From: Arbacia lixula
Lineage: Eukaryota; Echinodermata; Echinoidea; Arbacioida; Arbaciidae
Assembly: GCA_963669155.1 (NCBI GenBank)
Contig: OZ022592.1
Location: forward strand, 21,389,218-21,453,217
DNA: 64,000 bases
Direction of reading: 5' to 3'
Part shown: positions 31,191-44,800 of the stretch, in pieces
Numbering within the stretch: the first letter of the stretch is position 1
Layout of the letters: each line of letters begins with the position of its first letter
Notes under the pieces: model-generated
Told to the model about the DNA's origin: nothing
Databases searched by the model: none
Seen by the model: only the letters and a program-made list of their open reading frames with translations
Made by a program: the position numbers and the translations under genes

Positions 31191-31410
31191 GGTGGTGAGT
31201 CAAGCTATTACACACAGAGCAGTACAGAAACAATTTCACCTCAAACATAAAGATGTTTCGTCTATACACAACATGGTCACACACAAACAATGGGAGGGTA
31301 TACTGAAATGACTATATCTACACAAAGATTCCCCCACTGTGAAAGAAATAGAACTTGAGCTCAACAGAATACAATCTCCCTGCAATCTAACCTGTATAGG
31401 GAAGCCACCT
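31191..31410. other. Non-coding spacer
   Basis: No gene or repeat recognised between repeat C and the 70-bp array. Confidence 0.4.
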
Positions 31411-32060
31411 GTCTATAAAGGCCACTCTTCTCTTTTTAATACACCTGCATCTAAAGTGGCCTTGATATACTGGTACACCTGTCTATAAAGGCCACTCTTC
31501 TCACTTCAATACACCTGCATCTAAAGTGGCGTTGATATACTGATACACCTGTCTATAAAGGCCACTCTTCTCACTTCAATACACCTGCATCTAAAGTGGC
31601 CTTGATATACTTGTACACCTGTCTATAAAGGCCACTCTTCTCACTTCAATACACCTGCATATAAAGTGGCCTTGATATACTGATACACCTGTCTATAAAG
31701 GCCACTCTTCTCACTTCAATACACCTGCTTCTAAAGTGGCCTTGATATACTGGTACACCTGTATATAAAGGCCACTCTTCTCACTTCAATACACCTGCAT
31801 ATAAAGTGGCCTTGATATACTGATACACCTGTCTATAAAGGCCACTCTTCTCACTTCAATACACCTGCTTCTAAAGTGGCCTTGATATACTGATACACCT
31901 GTCTATAAAGGCAACTCTTCCCACTTTAATACACCTGCATCTAAAGTGGCCTTGATATACTGATACACCTGTCTATAAAGGCCACTCTTCTCACTTCAAT
32001 ACACCTGCATCTAAAGTGGCCTTGATATACTGATACACCTGTCTATAAAGGCCACTCAAT
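31411..32060. repeat. 70-bp tandem repeat, about 9 copies
   Basis: GTCTATAAAGGCCACTC recurs at 31411, 31481, 31551, 31621, 31691, 31761, 31831, 31901, 31971 and 32041 without any length change. Substitutions are few. It ends abruptly where U sequence begins at about 32065. Its CTTTATAGACAGGTGT and CACTTTAGATGCAGGTGT words form two related halves of 30-40 bp. Confidence 0.97.
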
Positions 32061-32290
32061 CGAAGAGCCATTTATTTGAAATCATAATTGACATGACGAT
32101 CTTTTAGGAGCTGTTTGTTGCTTATGACTCTTTACTCTGTAATTTAGTATGTTGTAGCTGACTCTTCTAGCTTTGGGGGTCTTTGCCTCCGTTTATCAAT
32201 CAGATTTAGGGATCATGGCCGAATTTCAGCTTGAATATCGACTTCTATAAATCATTCTAGACCCAGCTGTGCTTGCACGTGTTAAGTGAA

Positions 32291-32368
32291 TGGGAAGATT
32301 TGTGGCTCAATGGGTAAGGCGCTGTTTTAAGAACGCGAGGCCCCCGGCTCGAATCGTGGTGTGGGAAG
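32291..32368 (+). other. tRNA-like Pol III module (in U)
   Basis: Box A-like TGGCTCAATGG and box B-like GGCTCGAATCG spaced as in a tRNA, but with poor acceptor pairing. Confidence 0.55.
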
Positions 32369-32869
32369 AGTCAATTTTTCTATTCCTTTTGCAATATTTA
32401 CTTTGCCACCTTCTTCTGTTCTAATCCTCACTTTGTCATTCTCTTTGAGATTTTCTTTCCCTTTTTTCCCTCTCACCCCTTTATCTTACATGACTATTAA
32501 TTACATGTTGTTTACATTATATTTGACCATTTAGGCAAATCTTTGCAATGTTAGTATGTTGAAAGTGCGCTATGAGTTTTCGTTCGCGTTGCCTTTGATT
32601 TCTTATGAATAGATGGTGTCACCGTGGAAGGTCCATGGTGTCACCGTGCATTACCATCCCATGTCTGTGAACGAAGTTGACAATACAGACCACCTTATAC
32701 TTGTCCACAAGTATGTCTCGTTCAACTTGTTTCTTGCAGAGTCAATTCTCTCAGCTTTATGTAGCTCACAACCGTACTCATATACTTGCTTATTACGTTA
32801 CAGTGCTGCCGTGCGTTTTCTATGACCGCGATATCAGCTAACATGAACATGATGACGAAATGATGTCAG

Positions 32870-33148
32870 ATGTTAAAATGTATGTCGCAATATCATACAA
32901 AGTCCTGGATGGTACGATCGAGGTTTCACCGGAAGTATCGCGCAACAAAGACAAAAAAGAATGTTATGAGCTGTGATCTCCTGCACAGGAAGAAAAGCAG
33001 CACAACAGTAGCTGAGTCATACACGCGAGCCAAAACGAAACCATTTACCATGTTTATAAAGAGCGTTATCATGTATGTTGTATCATTCCATACTGGATGC
33101 ACAGCAAATGGTCGACGCTATCGTATCAGCTGTCTTCTAGTAGTTTGA
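32870..33148 (+). CDS. Hypothetical 92-residue ORF of the U repeat, copy 2
   Basis: Same position and length as 3239-3517. It differs at a handful of residues (R to K, N to S, G to D, E to G). The overlapping alternative frame has TGG changed to TGA here. No domain is recognised. Confidence 0.2.
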   Translation: MLKCMSQYHTKSWMVRSRFHRKYRATKTKKNVMSCDLLHRKKSSTTVAESYTRAKTKPFTMFIKSVIMYVVSFHTGCTANGRRYRISCLLVV

Positions 33149-34988
33149 CTTTGGCATCAGAGTTCGGATTCTTTTATCTAAGACCAGAACTTACATAAAC
33201 TTTAGTGATAACGTAAGCCTCATACAATGTAGGAGACAGTAGATTTAATATTTTGCGCAGGTGGAAATTGCATTTTTTTTCTTCTAATTGCATTGTAGAG
33301 CAAACGTCTCAGCACCTGTGCTTAAATCTCTGCGTGGTACATGAAAGCTCAAGTTTGAAGTCGGACGAACTTTTGTAAAGTAGCTGATCAAGGTAAGATG
33401 GCCTTCGTTTAAACCAATCCTTCGTTATACTTTGACCATGATGACGACGCTGGACACATTTCTCTGTCCGTGAGAGAGAAAGAGATGGGTGGGGCCAGTA
33501 AAACAGTTGAAAAAAGAGAAAGGATGAGAAGAGAAGAGAAAGAGAGAGAGAGAGTAAAAGGAGGCAGAGAGTTCTCTTTTCTGTTTTTCCTTTATCTCTG
33601 TCTCTGTATATCTGTCTGTCTGTCTGTCTCTCATCCATTCTCTCTCTCTCCCTCTCTACCCCCCCCCCCCCTCTCTCTCTCTCTCCGTCTCGCCCTATTC
33701 CTCATCTCCGTCTTTCTTTATTAGGTGATCTGTCGGTTACGACAGATCACTTACTAATTTCGTTGGAATTTTCTTTCTTATTTTTATTCCATGCCCCCCA
33801 TTTTTTGTGTGGAAACTTTATCTCAACAATGCACATGTCATGTTTCACCAAATTTCCATCATGTATAGGTATGTATGTGAACATGTTCCCGCAACATTTC
33901 CAGGGTAACTTTATAATCGTGACGTCATCTACGAGCAATTTAATCAAAATCAATTATTGGATATATCTCTTGAACTAATAATTTATATGTCATGAAATTT
34001 GACATGCATGAAGTTAACGACGTGACAATTAATTTCAATGAATGAAAATGCGCGCGTACGCGTACTTTAGCGCAAAAGCGCGCGCAAATTTTAAAAATGC
34101 TCTAAATCAACTAAAAATTGTTTTGCATATGTTTCAGGCCTTTTCTAGCATTTAAAAAAATTCAGCGCGTGCGCGGGCGTTCGCGCGTTTTTCCGTGCGT
34201 TACGTGTACACAGCCTCAAAATTCCTTTTTTTTCTACTAATTGCATGTTTTTGACACTACTAACATCACATCCAGCAATTATCGAGGCATTTCCATGCAT
34301 TAACATGGTCGTGCGGGTACGTTAAAGCTGAAAGGTTGCGCGTCCGTGAATACGCTTTTCTGTGCAAATATTGTAAGAAAACGTGACTGTCTTCAAGCGG
34401 CCATAGCTCCTTAGAATGGCTGATGACCCCCATTTTTTAACATTCGGAAAGAGTATGAAATGTAGATGTGATTTCATTTGTCATTTTACTGGTAAATACA
34501 TCGCGACGTCATCATATTGCCATATGAATCAAAAAATGAATTTTCATGTATGACGTCCGATTTTTTTTTTACTCGTTTTTGCGTATCTCAGTAATTCTTC
34601 ATCTTTTTTCTCCCAAATTTCAGTATGTTGTGCCTAAGACATTGCTCTATGGTAGGGTTGCCTTAATTTCTCATTTTTAACACGTCTTCAATGTGTAAAT
34701 TTGATTATAGGCATTAATATCAAAATCAAACGTATGTACGTGTAATGTCAATGGGAGAGTCATTTATTTGAAATCATAATTGACATGACGATCTTTTAGG
34801 AGCTGTATTTTACTTATGTTTGGACATTTTACTCTGTAATTTAGTATGTTGTAGCTGACTCTTCTAGCTTTTGGGGTCTTTGCCTCCGTTTATCAATGAG
34901 ATGTCGGGATCATGGCCGAATTACAGCTTGAATATCGACTTCTATAAATCATTCTAGACCCAACTGTGCTTGCGCGTGTTAAGTGAAT

Positions 34989-35068
34989 GGGAAGATTTGT
35001 GGCTCAAAGGGTAAGGTGCTGTTTTAAGAACGCGAGGCCCCCGGTTCGAATCGTGGTGTGGGAAGAGT
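34989..35068 (+). other. tRNA-like Pol III module (in U)
   Basis: Box A-like TGGCTCAAAGG and box B-like GGTTCGAATCG, the latter close to the tRNA consensus. Not a functional tRNA by pairing. Confidence 0.5.
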
Positions 35069-35566
35069 CAATTTTTCTATTCCTTTTGCAATGTTTACTT
35101 TGCCACCTTCTTCTGTTCTATCCATTACTTTGTCATTCTCTTTGAGATTTTCTTTCCCTTTTTTCCCTCTCATCCCTTTATCTTACATGACTATTAATAA
35201 CATGTTGTTTACATTATATTTGACCATTTAGGCAAATCTTTGCAATGTTAGTATGTTGAAAGTGCGCTATGAGCTTTCGTTCGCGTTGCCTTTGATTTCT
35301 TATGAATAGATGGTGTCACCGTGGAAGGTCCATGGTGTCACCGTGCATTACCATCCCATGTCTGTGAACGAAGTTGACAATACAGACCACCTTATACTTG
35401 TCCACAAGTATGTCTCGTTCAACTTGTTTCTTGCAGAGTCAATTCTCTCAGCTTTATGTAGCTCACAACCGTACTCATATACTTGCTAATTACGTTCTAG
35501 TGCTGCCTTGCGTTTTCTATGACCGCGATATCAGCTAACATGAACATGATGACGAAATGATGTTAG

Positions 35567-35845
35567 ATGTTAAAATGTATGTCGCAATATCATACAAGGT
35601 CCTGGATGGTACGATCGAGGTTTCACCGGAAGTATCGCGCAACAAAGACAAAAAAAAATGTTATGAACTGTGGTCTCCTGCACAGGAAGAAAAGCAGCAC
35701 AACAGTAGCTGAGTCATACACGCGAGCCAGAACGAAACCATTTACCATGTTTATAAAGAGCGTTATCATGTATGTTGTATCATTCCATACTGAATGCACA
35801 GCAAATGGTCGACGCTATCGTATCAGCTGTTTTCTAGTAGTTTGA
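35567..35845 (+). CDS. Hypothetical 92-residue ORF of the U repeat, copy 3
   Basis: Equivalent to 3239-3517 with three residue changes. No recognised domain. Confidence 0.2.
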   Translation: MLKCMSQYHTRSWMVRSRFHRKYRATKTKKNVMNCGLLHRKKSSTTVAESYTRARTKPFTMFIKSVIMYVVSFHTECTANGRRYRISCFLVV

Positions 35846-36249
35846 CTTTGGCATCAGAGTCCGGATTCTTTTATCTAAGACCAGAAGTTAAACTTTGTGA
35901 TAACGTAAGCCTCATACAATGTACAATGTAGGAGACAGTAAATTAAATATTTTGCCCAGGCGGAAATTGGATTCTTTTCTTCTTTTTATTTTCTAATTGC
36001 ATTGTAGAGCAAACGCCTCAGCACCTGTGCTTAAATCTCTGCGTGGTACATGAAAGCTCAAGTTTGAAGTCGGACGAACTTTTGTAAAGTAGCTGATCAA
36101 GGTAAGATGGCCTTCGTTTAAACCAATCCTTCGTTTTACTTTGACCATGATGACGACGCTGGACACATTTCTCTTTCCGCGAGAGAGAAAGGGGTGGGTG
36201 GGGCCAGTAAAACAGTTAAGAAAAATAGAAAGGATGAGAAGAGAAGAGA

Positions 36250-36296
<47 letters not shown>

Positions 36297-36370
36297 AGAA
36301 AGAGAGAGAGAGAGTGGAAGGATGCAGAGAGTTCTCTTTTTTCTGTTTTTCCTTTGTCTCTGTCTCTGTA

Positions 36371-36427
<57 letters not shown>

Positions 36428-36544
36428 CATTCTCTCACTCTCTCCCTCTCTACCCCCCCCCCCCCCTCTCTCCGTCTCGCCCTATTCCTCATCTCCGCCT
36501 TTCTTTATTAGGTGGTCTGTCGTAACCGAATAAGACGGTTAGTC

Positions 36545-36959
36545 AATTTGATCTACACTAGTACTAGTACTAGGGTAAAGAGGTTGTTATACCAACAACG
36601 TTAGTCTAAAAGCTAGACAGAGATATTTCGAGGAAATTTCAATGTTCATCCAATATCGCGTCGCTCTCGCATATCACGTACATTGTATCTACGAGCGCAA
36701 ATACAAACACACGCACGCGAAGGTGAACCGCACCTGGGTATTTCGCAATACCAGCGGTTGGAAGTCCCGCTTTACATTCGCGTTGTCTAGTATTTCAGAC
36801 CCCTGCATGAATTTAGAGAGAAAAAAGTACTACACCTGCATAGGCCATGGGCCAGAAACCGAAAAGGCCCCTCCCCTTAGCCACAATTTCAAACAATGTT
36901 TTTATGTAGGCAGGACCCTCAGCTTTCAGAATCTGCCTGTTTGCCATTGCATTGGTGGT
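36545..36959. other. Spacer with an unsupported 136-codon ORF
   Basis: An ATG ORF runs from 36642 to 37052 but has no recognisable domain, and its end runs into the repeat family. The stretch is slightly GC-richer than its flanks. No counterpart was seen in copy A, so it is an insertion or a deletion in A. Confidence 0.3.
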
Positions 36960-38200
36960 GGGTGTGGCCACTATGGCCGTTACCGTGGTAACATGTCAAT
37001 GAAATTTGGGAATTTAAAGAAGTTACGAAATTGTCATATTTTTCTTAAATGATAACATAAAAAGACAAAATTGGTATGTAAGTATACATTTCAAGAGTTT
37101 CCCAATTAATTCTGATAGTAATCTAAGCCATTTAAGGCCACGGTCATGCGCAAAAATGGTTATTGCCATGGAAACGATATGAACCGAAAAAGGCAATTTT
37201 GTTAGAAAACCACTCAAATATATGTGAATGCACAGCAAAAAACCTAATCTCAATTTATAATTTTATAAATATTTAGATGCCAGAATAGTAACAATATGTA
37301 AATACACAGCAAAAAACATAATTCTAGTTTATGTTTGTATGAATATTAAGATGCCAAAATAGCAGCAATCAAGATTGAGTCATTTTAAAGTGATAACTGC
37401 AACGCAATAACGATTGTCGCTATTTGACAACACCACGGTGCCAAAAAATATTGAACTTACAGAAATAAAAACACAAAATTGGTGTCTATCAAGGTGCTCA
37501 GTTGATTCTGATTGCAATCTAAGTCGTGTATTAAAGGTCATGATCATACCTAAAAGAGTTGTTGTCATGGAAACAATATATAAAAAGGCATTATGTTAGA
37601 AAAATATTCAAATACATGTAACTACGCAGCACAAAACCTAATCCTTCGTTCTATTTTTATGAATATTTACATGCCAGAATAGTAGAAATAAAAATTTAGT
37701 CATTTCTATGTGATAACTGTCATACATGAAACGACTGTTGCTATGACACCACAATGATGTCAACAATATTAAAATTACAGAATTATAAGAAAGTGTCATA
37801 TATTTCCCATATGGTGAATTAAAAACACAAACTAGGTGTCTAGGTATACATTTTTTCGAGGTGCACAGTTAATTTTGATTGCAATCTAATTCATTTAAGA
37901 TCACAATTATGCCTAAATTAGTAGTACAGTAGTATAGTAGTTGCTGCCATGGAAATGATGTGAACAAAAAAAGCAAATTTGTAAGAAAACCATTCAAATA
38001 TATATAGAATTATTTCGCACAAAACCTTATCCTAATTTATATTAGTATGAATATTTAGATGCCAAAATGTAAGTAATCATGATTGAAGTATTTCTAAGTG
38101 ATAACTCTCATACCTCAAATGACTGTTGTTATGGCAACACCATGGCGGCAAAAATAAAATTGATATGCTAATTACATACAAAGCAATTCCGAGGTAAAGT
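36960..38200. repeat. 330-370 bp repeat family, several units
   Basis: Motifs recur about every 320-390 bp: GTTGTCATGGAAAC, GTTGTTATGGCAAC (38125-38138), GATGCCAGAATAGTA and GTGCTCAGTTGATTCTGATTG. GTTACCGTGGTAAC at 36979-36992 is a perfect palindrome at the left edge. Matches 5549-5920 directly and 6720-7660 in inverse. Confidence 0.75.
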
Positions 38201-38940
38201 GAGGCACTTTGATCTCTTGTACTTTCTAATTGTCATTGTCATAGTATCTCACCAATCAAGAATGACAATTCCAGAACATGGTTAACATACATATCATTTC
38301 ACCATATATAATCTATTATCTCAAATTTATTGATTGATCGCAATCAAGATCTGAAATATTTTTTAAGTTGTGGTAATGCCAAATACAAGTTGTTACTAGG
38401 GCAAAGGCACGATCGAATATAAAATAATTTGCCATTATCATTATTTGTTTCATTATCATTTGTTTTTCTTTTCTTTTGGTTTGTTTGGATGGAGGAGCTA
38501 CGTACCACTAAACATACCCATGTAGATAGTAATGTATGTATTTTTGTTCTCTGGTTGATTGCAATCAATATTTTGGTCATATTGTTAGCTGATTATTGTG
38601 GGCATTCTGAAAGTGGTTATGCTAACATAATATTTAGATAAGGGAAGTTCAGAAAAATTCATGCCTTGAAAACAAAATATAAGTATAAGTATAAGTAAAC
38701 AATATAATACAATATATAGAGATACATACCAGAATCTTCTAAATTAAATGCAATAAAATGTTCAAGTTATCCTAATCAATTAAAGTCATGGTCAGGTCAA
38801 GGATTGTTGCTACACCAACTCGTGATTTGGGGAACTTTTATTTGAAAACTAGTTTACTGAAACCAAAATATTGTTTCTCAAGTAACTAGGTATTGGACTG
38901 TTATAGCTATCTTGTTGATTGCAATCAAGATGTTGATAGC
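38201..38940. other. AT-rich non-coding DNA
   Basis: No gene. Short ORFs near 38344-38641 lack motifs. No match to copy A was seen. Confidence 0.4.
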
Positions 38941-41262
38941 TTAAGTCAAGGTCTATGGGGGAGGGGAGCATAAATTACAAGTTTCAGGCTTTCACCTATG
39001 CTCTATTGATGTCACTCTCCAACAACCCAAAACCATTAGATAGAAGTTCAGCATAATTGTCGATTACACCACAAACTTACCAAAAATGGACACAAACGGA
39101 AATACAGTCGGAGGGTCCGTTAGATGCATGTATGTTGCATGCTCAGGATGAGGATGTCCACCATAAGATAAGATACCTGATACAGATAGATATTACAATG
39201 TGGTTTTACAGATGTGCAGGAAGAGTCTTTGGATAATGACAGTGATGCAGATGACAATTCATCTGAAAAGCTTGAAATTCATATTTCTATGCACTTTCAG
39301 TGTGTCTTTTGGTGTTAAAGTGGGTGAAATGTATATATTTGACTGAGACATTGCCATGCCAACAACCAAGTACTTCACACTGATTTCAGAGCACTGTGAC
39401 ATGTGATGACATTAAATGAATTGAATTTTTTTTTTAGTCGCCTAATATATGTAACTAAGCACTTTCATAGAGTTTTAACAGGGTAAAATTACAAATATGT
39501 CATTTTATGAAAATCGATTACTTGATTGATTAGTTGTCATGACAATGGCTTCACACTAACATCAACTATGGTTTTGAGAGGAAACATGCACATTATGATA
39601 TCTCATGGTTAATTAGAAAGATTTAGGATTAGGTTTTTTGCTACTTATTTACATATATCTCAATGGTTTTCTAAAACAAAATGCGTTTTTTGTATATTGT
39701 TTCCATGACAACAACTATTTCTTGGTATGATCATGACTTTACATGACTTATATTCTGATCAAAATCAACTAGGCACCTTGCAAAATGTATACTTACACAC
39801 TTATTCTGTGTTTTTATGCATTAATTGTGTTCATACTTGGTCCAAATGATCCTTGGGTAATACCGCATGTGTGTTGATGAGGATGATGAGGTCAAAGGTC
39901 ATCTAGGCACCATTTTAAATATTTGACGAAAAAAAACTTAGCACTTTTATTGATTGCGAAATCAGGCGAGACTCGTGGTTCGCGAACCACCTTGTTCAAT
40001 TTATTCCTCTTTTCTCTTCCATTTGCTCTGGGACTTTGCAATTTCTTAAACTCAGTTGAGACATGTTAAGTACAACAGTATGTACAAAGAACAAGTCACA
40101 TATTCCAGGTTCAATGATGTAGAGCAAGATGTATAGGTGTTCGCTGGGTGAAGGTCTCAACTCATCTCCCTTCCCTAAGAATTTCCCCTCGAGCCACATG
40201 AGAAACAACAGGATTCGGGGGTGTGGTCTAACTTATTGGGGTAACATTTGCATCTTGGATATGGGAGAAGCTAGGGGTGTTGCCTCTGCCTGGTGGCTTG
40301 ACCAAGAGACAAAGAGAACGTTGTGGGAATTACTTGTATAGATGGAGATGCGTGGTCAATTTGTGGTTTGGATGAGAGAGTGCTTAGAAGACTTATGATG
40401 TGGTTTGAGCAGGAGAGACGCAACAGAGATTGGTATGCATCATTGTCAATGTACCATTGAATTTCTGTGTGAAAGTTAACTATTTAATTTCTCAGTCTAT
40501 CATTTGGGGGCAATGTTTAGCCATTTTTGGCAATGTCGATTGATCTTTGACCTATGAATTCTTTGACTTCCAATCTAAATTTAGTCATACAACCTTGTAT
40601 CAAGTTTTTTTGAAATGGGATTATTAAATTCAGTTATTTGGAAAGAAAGATTTTAGTAAAATTCATTAATCTTTCACGTTTCAGGAACTTTACCCCAAAA
40701 TGTAATCAGTCTACCTCCATGCAATGATACATCATTGCATGTTTGGTTGGAATTGCATTTGGAGTTAGTGTGAAAACTATGAATTTGGGAACAATCTTAT
40801 ATAGCCAATTTAAGCAAGGACATTGACATTAAGACCTCTGACATTTCAGTAATTATTGTTCCAAATACTTCATCAGTCTACCTCCACGCCGTGATTCATC
40901 CTTGTACCATGTTTGGTTGAAATTGAATCATTGGATATGGAATTATTATGAAAAATATTGATTGGGGGGCAAGTTTCAGCCATTTTGGCAAAGTAAAATG
41001 ACCTTATTACCTCTGACCTTTCAAGAATCAAATAACTAATATGTCATTATGGTTTGGGGATCTCAAGTATCAGGTCACAACCTCCCCCCACCCCCCCCCC
41101 CCCCCCCCCTCCTGACTTGATATACTCGTTGAATCATCAAAGGCAACTAAAACCGTGTCTCCAACACGTGAAAGATTATCAGATAGGCCTCGTCCGAATG
41201 AGATTTTAAAATTGCGATGTGCAATCCGTCGATGTCAATATATATTGCTATGCACCATGGCC
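38941..41262. repeat. Repeat block, copy B of a segmental duplication
   Basis: Matches 5930-9711 in order, with two deletions relative to A. Contains the palindrome GTGGTTCGCGAACCAC at 39975-39990 and the 70-codon ORF at 40129-40341. Similarity ends at TATGCAC (41262), shortly before the assembly gap. Confidence 0.8.
40129..40341 (+). CDS. Hypothetical 70-residue ORF, second copy
   Basis: One residue different from 8562-8774. No recognised domain; could equally be a chance frame kept by recent duplication. Confidence 0.15.
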   Translation: MYRCSLGEGLNSSPFPKNFPSSHMRNNRIRGCGLTYWGNICILDMGEARGVASAWWLDQETKRTLWELLV

Positions 41263-41300
41263 GGAAATCCCGGGGGGGGGGGGGGACGCCCCCCCCCCCT
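41263..41300. repeat. G-run and C-run hairpin at the gap edge
   Basis: CATGGCCGGAAATCCC is followed by a 13-14 base G-run, ACG, and a C-run of about 12. The runs can pair into a strong hairpin, a likely cause of the sequence break at 41301. Confidence 0.8.
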
Positions 41301-41500
41301 NNNNNNNNNNNNNNNNNNNNNNNNNNNNNNNNNNNNNNNNNNNNNNNNNNNNNNNNNNNNNNNNNNNNNNNNNNNNNNNNNNNNNNNNNNNNNNNNNNNN
41401 NNNNNNNNNNNNNNNNNNNNNNNNNNNNNNNNNNNNNNNNNNNNNNNNNNNNNNNNNNNNNNNNNNNNNNNNNNNNNNNNNNNNNNNNNNNNNNNNNNNN
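41301..41500. other. Assembly gap of exactly 200 N
   Basis: The round length suggests a default scaffolding gap of unknown true size. Confidence 0.99.
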
Positions 41501-41843
41501 CCTAACCCTAACCCTAACCCTAACCCTAACCCTAACCCTAACCCTAACCCTAACCCTAACCCTAACCCTAACCCTAACCCTAACCCTAACCCTAACCCTA
41601 ACCCTAACCCTAACCCTAACCCTAACCCTAACCCTAACCCTAACCCTAACCCTAACCCTAACCCTAACCCTAACCCTAACCCTAACCCTAACCCTAACCC
41701 TAACCCTAACCCTAACCCTAACCCTAACCCTAACCCTAACCCTAACCCTAACCCTAACCCTAACCCTAACCCTAACCCTAACCCTAACCCTAACCCTAAC
41801 CCTAACCCTAACCCTAACCCTAACCCTAACCCTAACCCTAACC

Positions 41844-41875
<32 letters not shown>

Positions 41876-44800
41876 AACCCTAACCCTAACCCTAACCCTA
41901 ACCCTAACCCTAACCCTAACCCTAACCCTAACCCTAACCCTAACCCTAACCCTAACCCTAACCCTAACCCTAACCCTAACCCTAACCCTAACCCTAACCC
42001 TAACCCTAACCCTAACCCTAACCCTAACCCTAACCCTAACCCTAACCCTAACCCTAACCCTAACCCTAACCCTAACCCTAACCCTAACCCTAACCCTAAC
42101 CCTAACCCTAACCCTAACCCTAACCCTAACCCTAACCCTAACCCTAACCCTAACCCTAACCCTAACCCTAACCCTAACCCTAACCCTAACCCTAACCCTA
42201 ACCCTAACCCTAACCCTAACCCTAACCCTAACCCTAACCCTAACCCTAACCCAACCCTAACCTAACCCTAACCCTAACCCTAACCCTAACCCTAACCCTA
42301 ACCCTAACCCTAACCCTAACCCTAACCCTAACCCTAACCCTAACCCTAACCCTAACCCTAACCCTAACCCTAACCCTAACCCTAACCCTAACCCTAACCC
42401 TAACCCTAACCCTAACCCTAACCCTAACCCTAACCCTAACCCTAACCCTAACCCTAACCCTAACCCTAACCCTAACCCTAACCCTAACCCTAACCCTAAC
42501 CCTAACCCTAACCCTAACCCTAACCCTAACCCTAACCCTAACCCTAACCCTAACCCTAACCCTAACCCTAACCCTAACCCTAACCCTAACCCTAACCCTA
42601 ACCCTAACCCTAACCCTAACCCTAACCCTAACCCTAACCCTAACCCTAACCCTAACCCTAACCCTAACCCTAACCCTAACCCTAACCCTAACCCTAACCC
42701 TAACCCTAACCCTAACCCTAACCCTAACCCTAACCCTAACCCTAACCCTAACCCTAACCCTAACCCTAACCCTAACCCTAACCCTAACCCTAACCCTAAC
42801 CCTAACCCTAACTAACCCTAACCCTAACCCTAACCCTAACCCTAACCCTAACCCTAACCCTAACCCTAACCCTAACCCTAACCTAACCCTAACCCTAACC
42901 CTAACCCTAACCCTAACCCTAACCCTAACCCTAACCCTAACCCTAACCCTAACCTAACCCTAACCCTAACCCTAACCCTAACCCTAACCCTAACCCTAAC
43001 CCTAACCCTAACCCTAACCCTAACCCTAACCCTAACCCTAACCCTAACCCTAACCCTAACCCTAACCCTAACCCTAACCCTAACCCTAACCCTAACCCTA
43101 ACCCTAACCCTAACCTAACCCTAACCCTAACCCTAACCCTAACCCTAACCCTAACCCTAACCCTAACCCTAACCCTAACCCTAACCCTAACCCTAACCCT
43201 AACCCTAACCCTAACCCTAACCCTAACCCTAACCCTAACCCTAACCCTAACCCTAACCCTAACCCTAACCCTAACCCTAACCCTAACCCTAACCCTAACC
43301 CTAACCCTAACCCTAACCCTAACCCTAACCCTAACCCTAACCCTAACCCTAACCCTAACCCTAACCCTAACCCTAACCCTAACCCTAACCCTAACCCTAA
43401 CCCTAACCCTAACCCTAACCCTAACCCTAACCCTAACCCTAACCCTAACCCTAACCCTAACCCTACCCCACCCTAACCCTAACCCTACCCAACCCCACCC
43501 TACCCACCACCCACCCAACCCTAAACCCTAACCCTAACCCTAACCCTACCCTACCTAACCCTAACCCCCACCCCACCCTAACCCACCCTAACCCTAACCC
43601 TAACCCTAACCCTAACCCTAACCCTAACCCTAACCCTAACCCTAACCCTAACCCTAACCCTAACCCTAACCCTAACCCTAACCCTAACCCTAACCCTAAC
43701 CCTAACCCTAACCCTAACCCTAACCCTAACCCTAACCCTAACCCTAACCCTAACCCTAACCCTAACCCTAACCCTAACCCTAACCCTAACCCTAACCCTA
43801 ACCCTAACCCTAACCCTAACCCTAACCCTAACCCTAACCCTAACCCTAACCCTAACCCTAACCCTAACCCTAACCCTAACCCTAACCCTAACCCTAACCC
43901 TAACCCTAACCCTAACCCTAACCCTAACCCTAACCCTAACCCTAACCCTAACCCTAACCCTAACCCTAACCCTAACCCTAACCCTAACCCTAACCCTAAC
44001 CCTAACCCTAACCCTAACCCTAACCCTAACCCTAACCCTAACCCTAACCCTAACCCTAACCCTAACCCTAACCCTAACCCTAACCCTAACCCTAACCCTA
44101 ACCCTAACCCTAACCCTAACCCTAACCCTAACCCTAACCCTAACCCTAACCCTAACCCTAACCCTAACCCTAACCCTAACCCTAACCCTAACCCTAACCC
44201 TAACCCTAACCCTAACCCTAACCCTAACCCTAACCCTAACCCTAACCCTAACCCTAACCCTAACCCTAACCCTAACCCTAACCCTAACCCTAACCCTAAC
44301 CCTAACCCTAACCCTAACCCTAACCCTAACCCTAACCCTAACCCTAACCCTAACCCTAACCCTAACCCTAACCCTAACCCTAACCCTAACCCTAACCCTA
44401 ACCCTAACCCTAACCCTAACCCTAACCCTAACCCTAACCCTAACCCTAACCCTAACCCTAACCCTAACCCTAACCCTAACCCTAACCCTAACCCTAACCC
44501 TAACCCTAACCCTAACCCTAACCCTAACCCTAACCCTAACCCTAACCCTAACCCTAACCCTAACCCTAACCCTAACCCTAACCCTAACCCTAACCCTAAC
44601 CCTAACCCTAACCCTAACCCTAACCCTAACCCTAACCCTAACCCTAACCCTAACCCTAACCCTAACCCTAACCCTAACCCTAACCCTAACCCTAACCCTA
44701 ACCCTAACCCTAACCCTAACCCTAACCCTAACCCTAACCCTAACCCTAACCCTAACCCTAACCCTAACCCTAACCCTAACCCTAACCCTAACCCTAACCC

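Larger units (their letters stand above)
32065..33720. repeat. U repeat, partial unit (right 60%)
   Basis: Begins at the equivalent of 2436 in the full unit (TTATTTGAAATCATAATTG) and runs through the tRNA-like module, the 92-codon ORF and the GA/CT segment to the next unit's hairpin. The junction to the 70-bp array at the left is abrupt. Confidence 0.88.
33721..36544. repeat. U repeat, full unit, copy B
   Basis: Collinear with 1381-4177 along its whole length: weaker hairpin at 33725-33750, CpG tract near 34047-34085, tRNA-like module, ORF at 35567-35845, GA/CT segment with a long (GA)n and (CT)n, and the terminal ACCGAATAAGACGGTTAGTCA region. Differences from copy A are scattered substitutions and small indels. 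Confidence 0.88.

Noticed and set aside
36642-37052. 136-codon ATG ORF
   Set aside because: No domain, no splice or promoter support, and its end is encoded by the 330-bp repeat family.
41217-43518. Very long open frames (Leu-Thr, Pro-Asn, Arg-Val repeats) across the gap and telomere
   Set aside because: They are translations of CCCTAA hexamers and N; no coding meaning.
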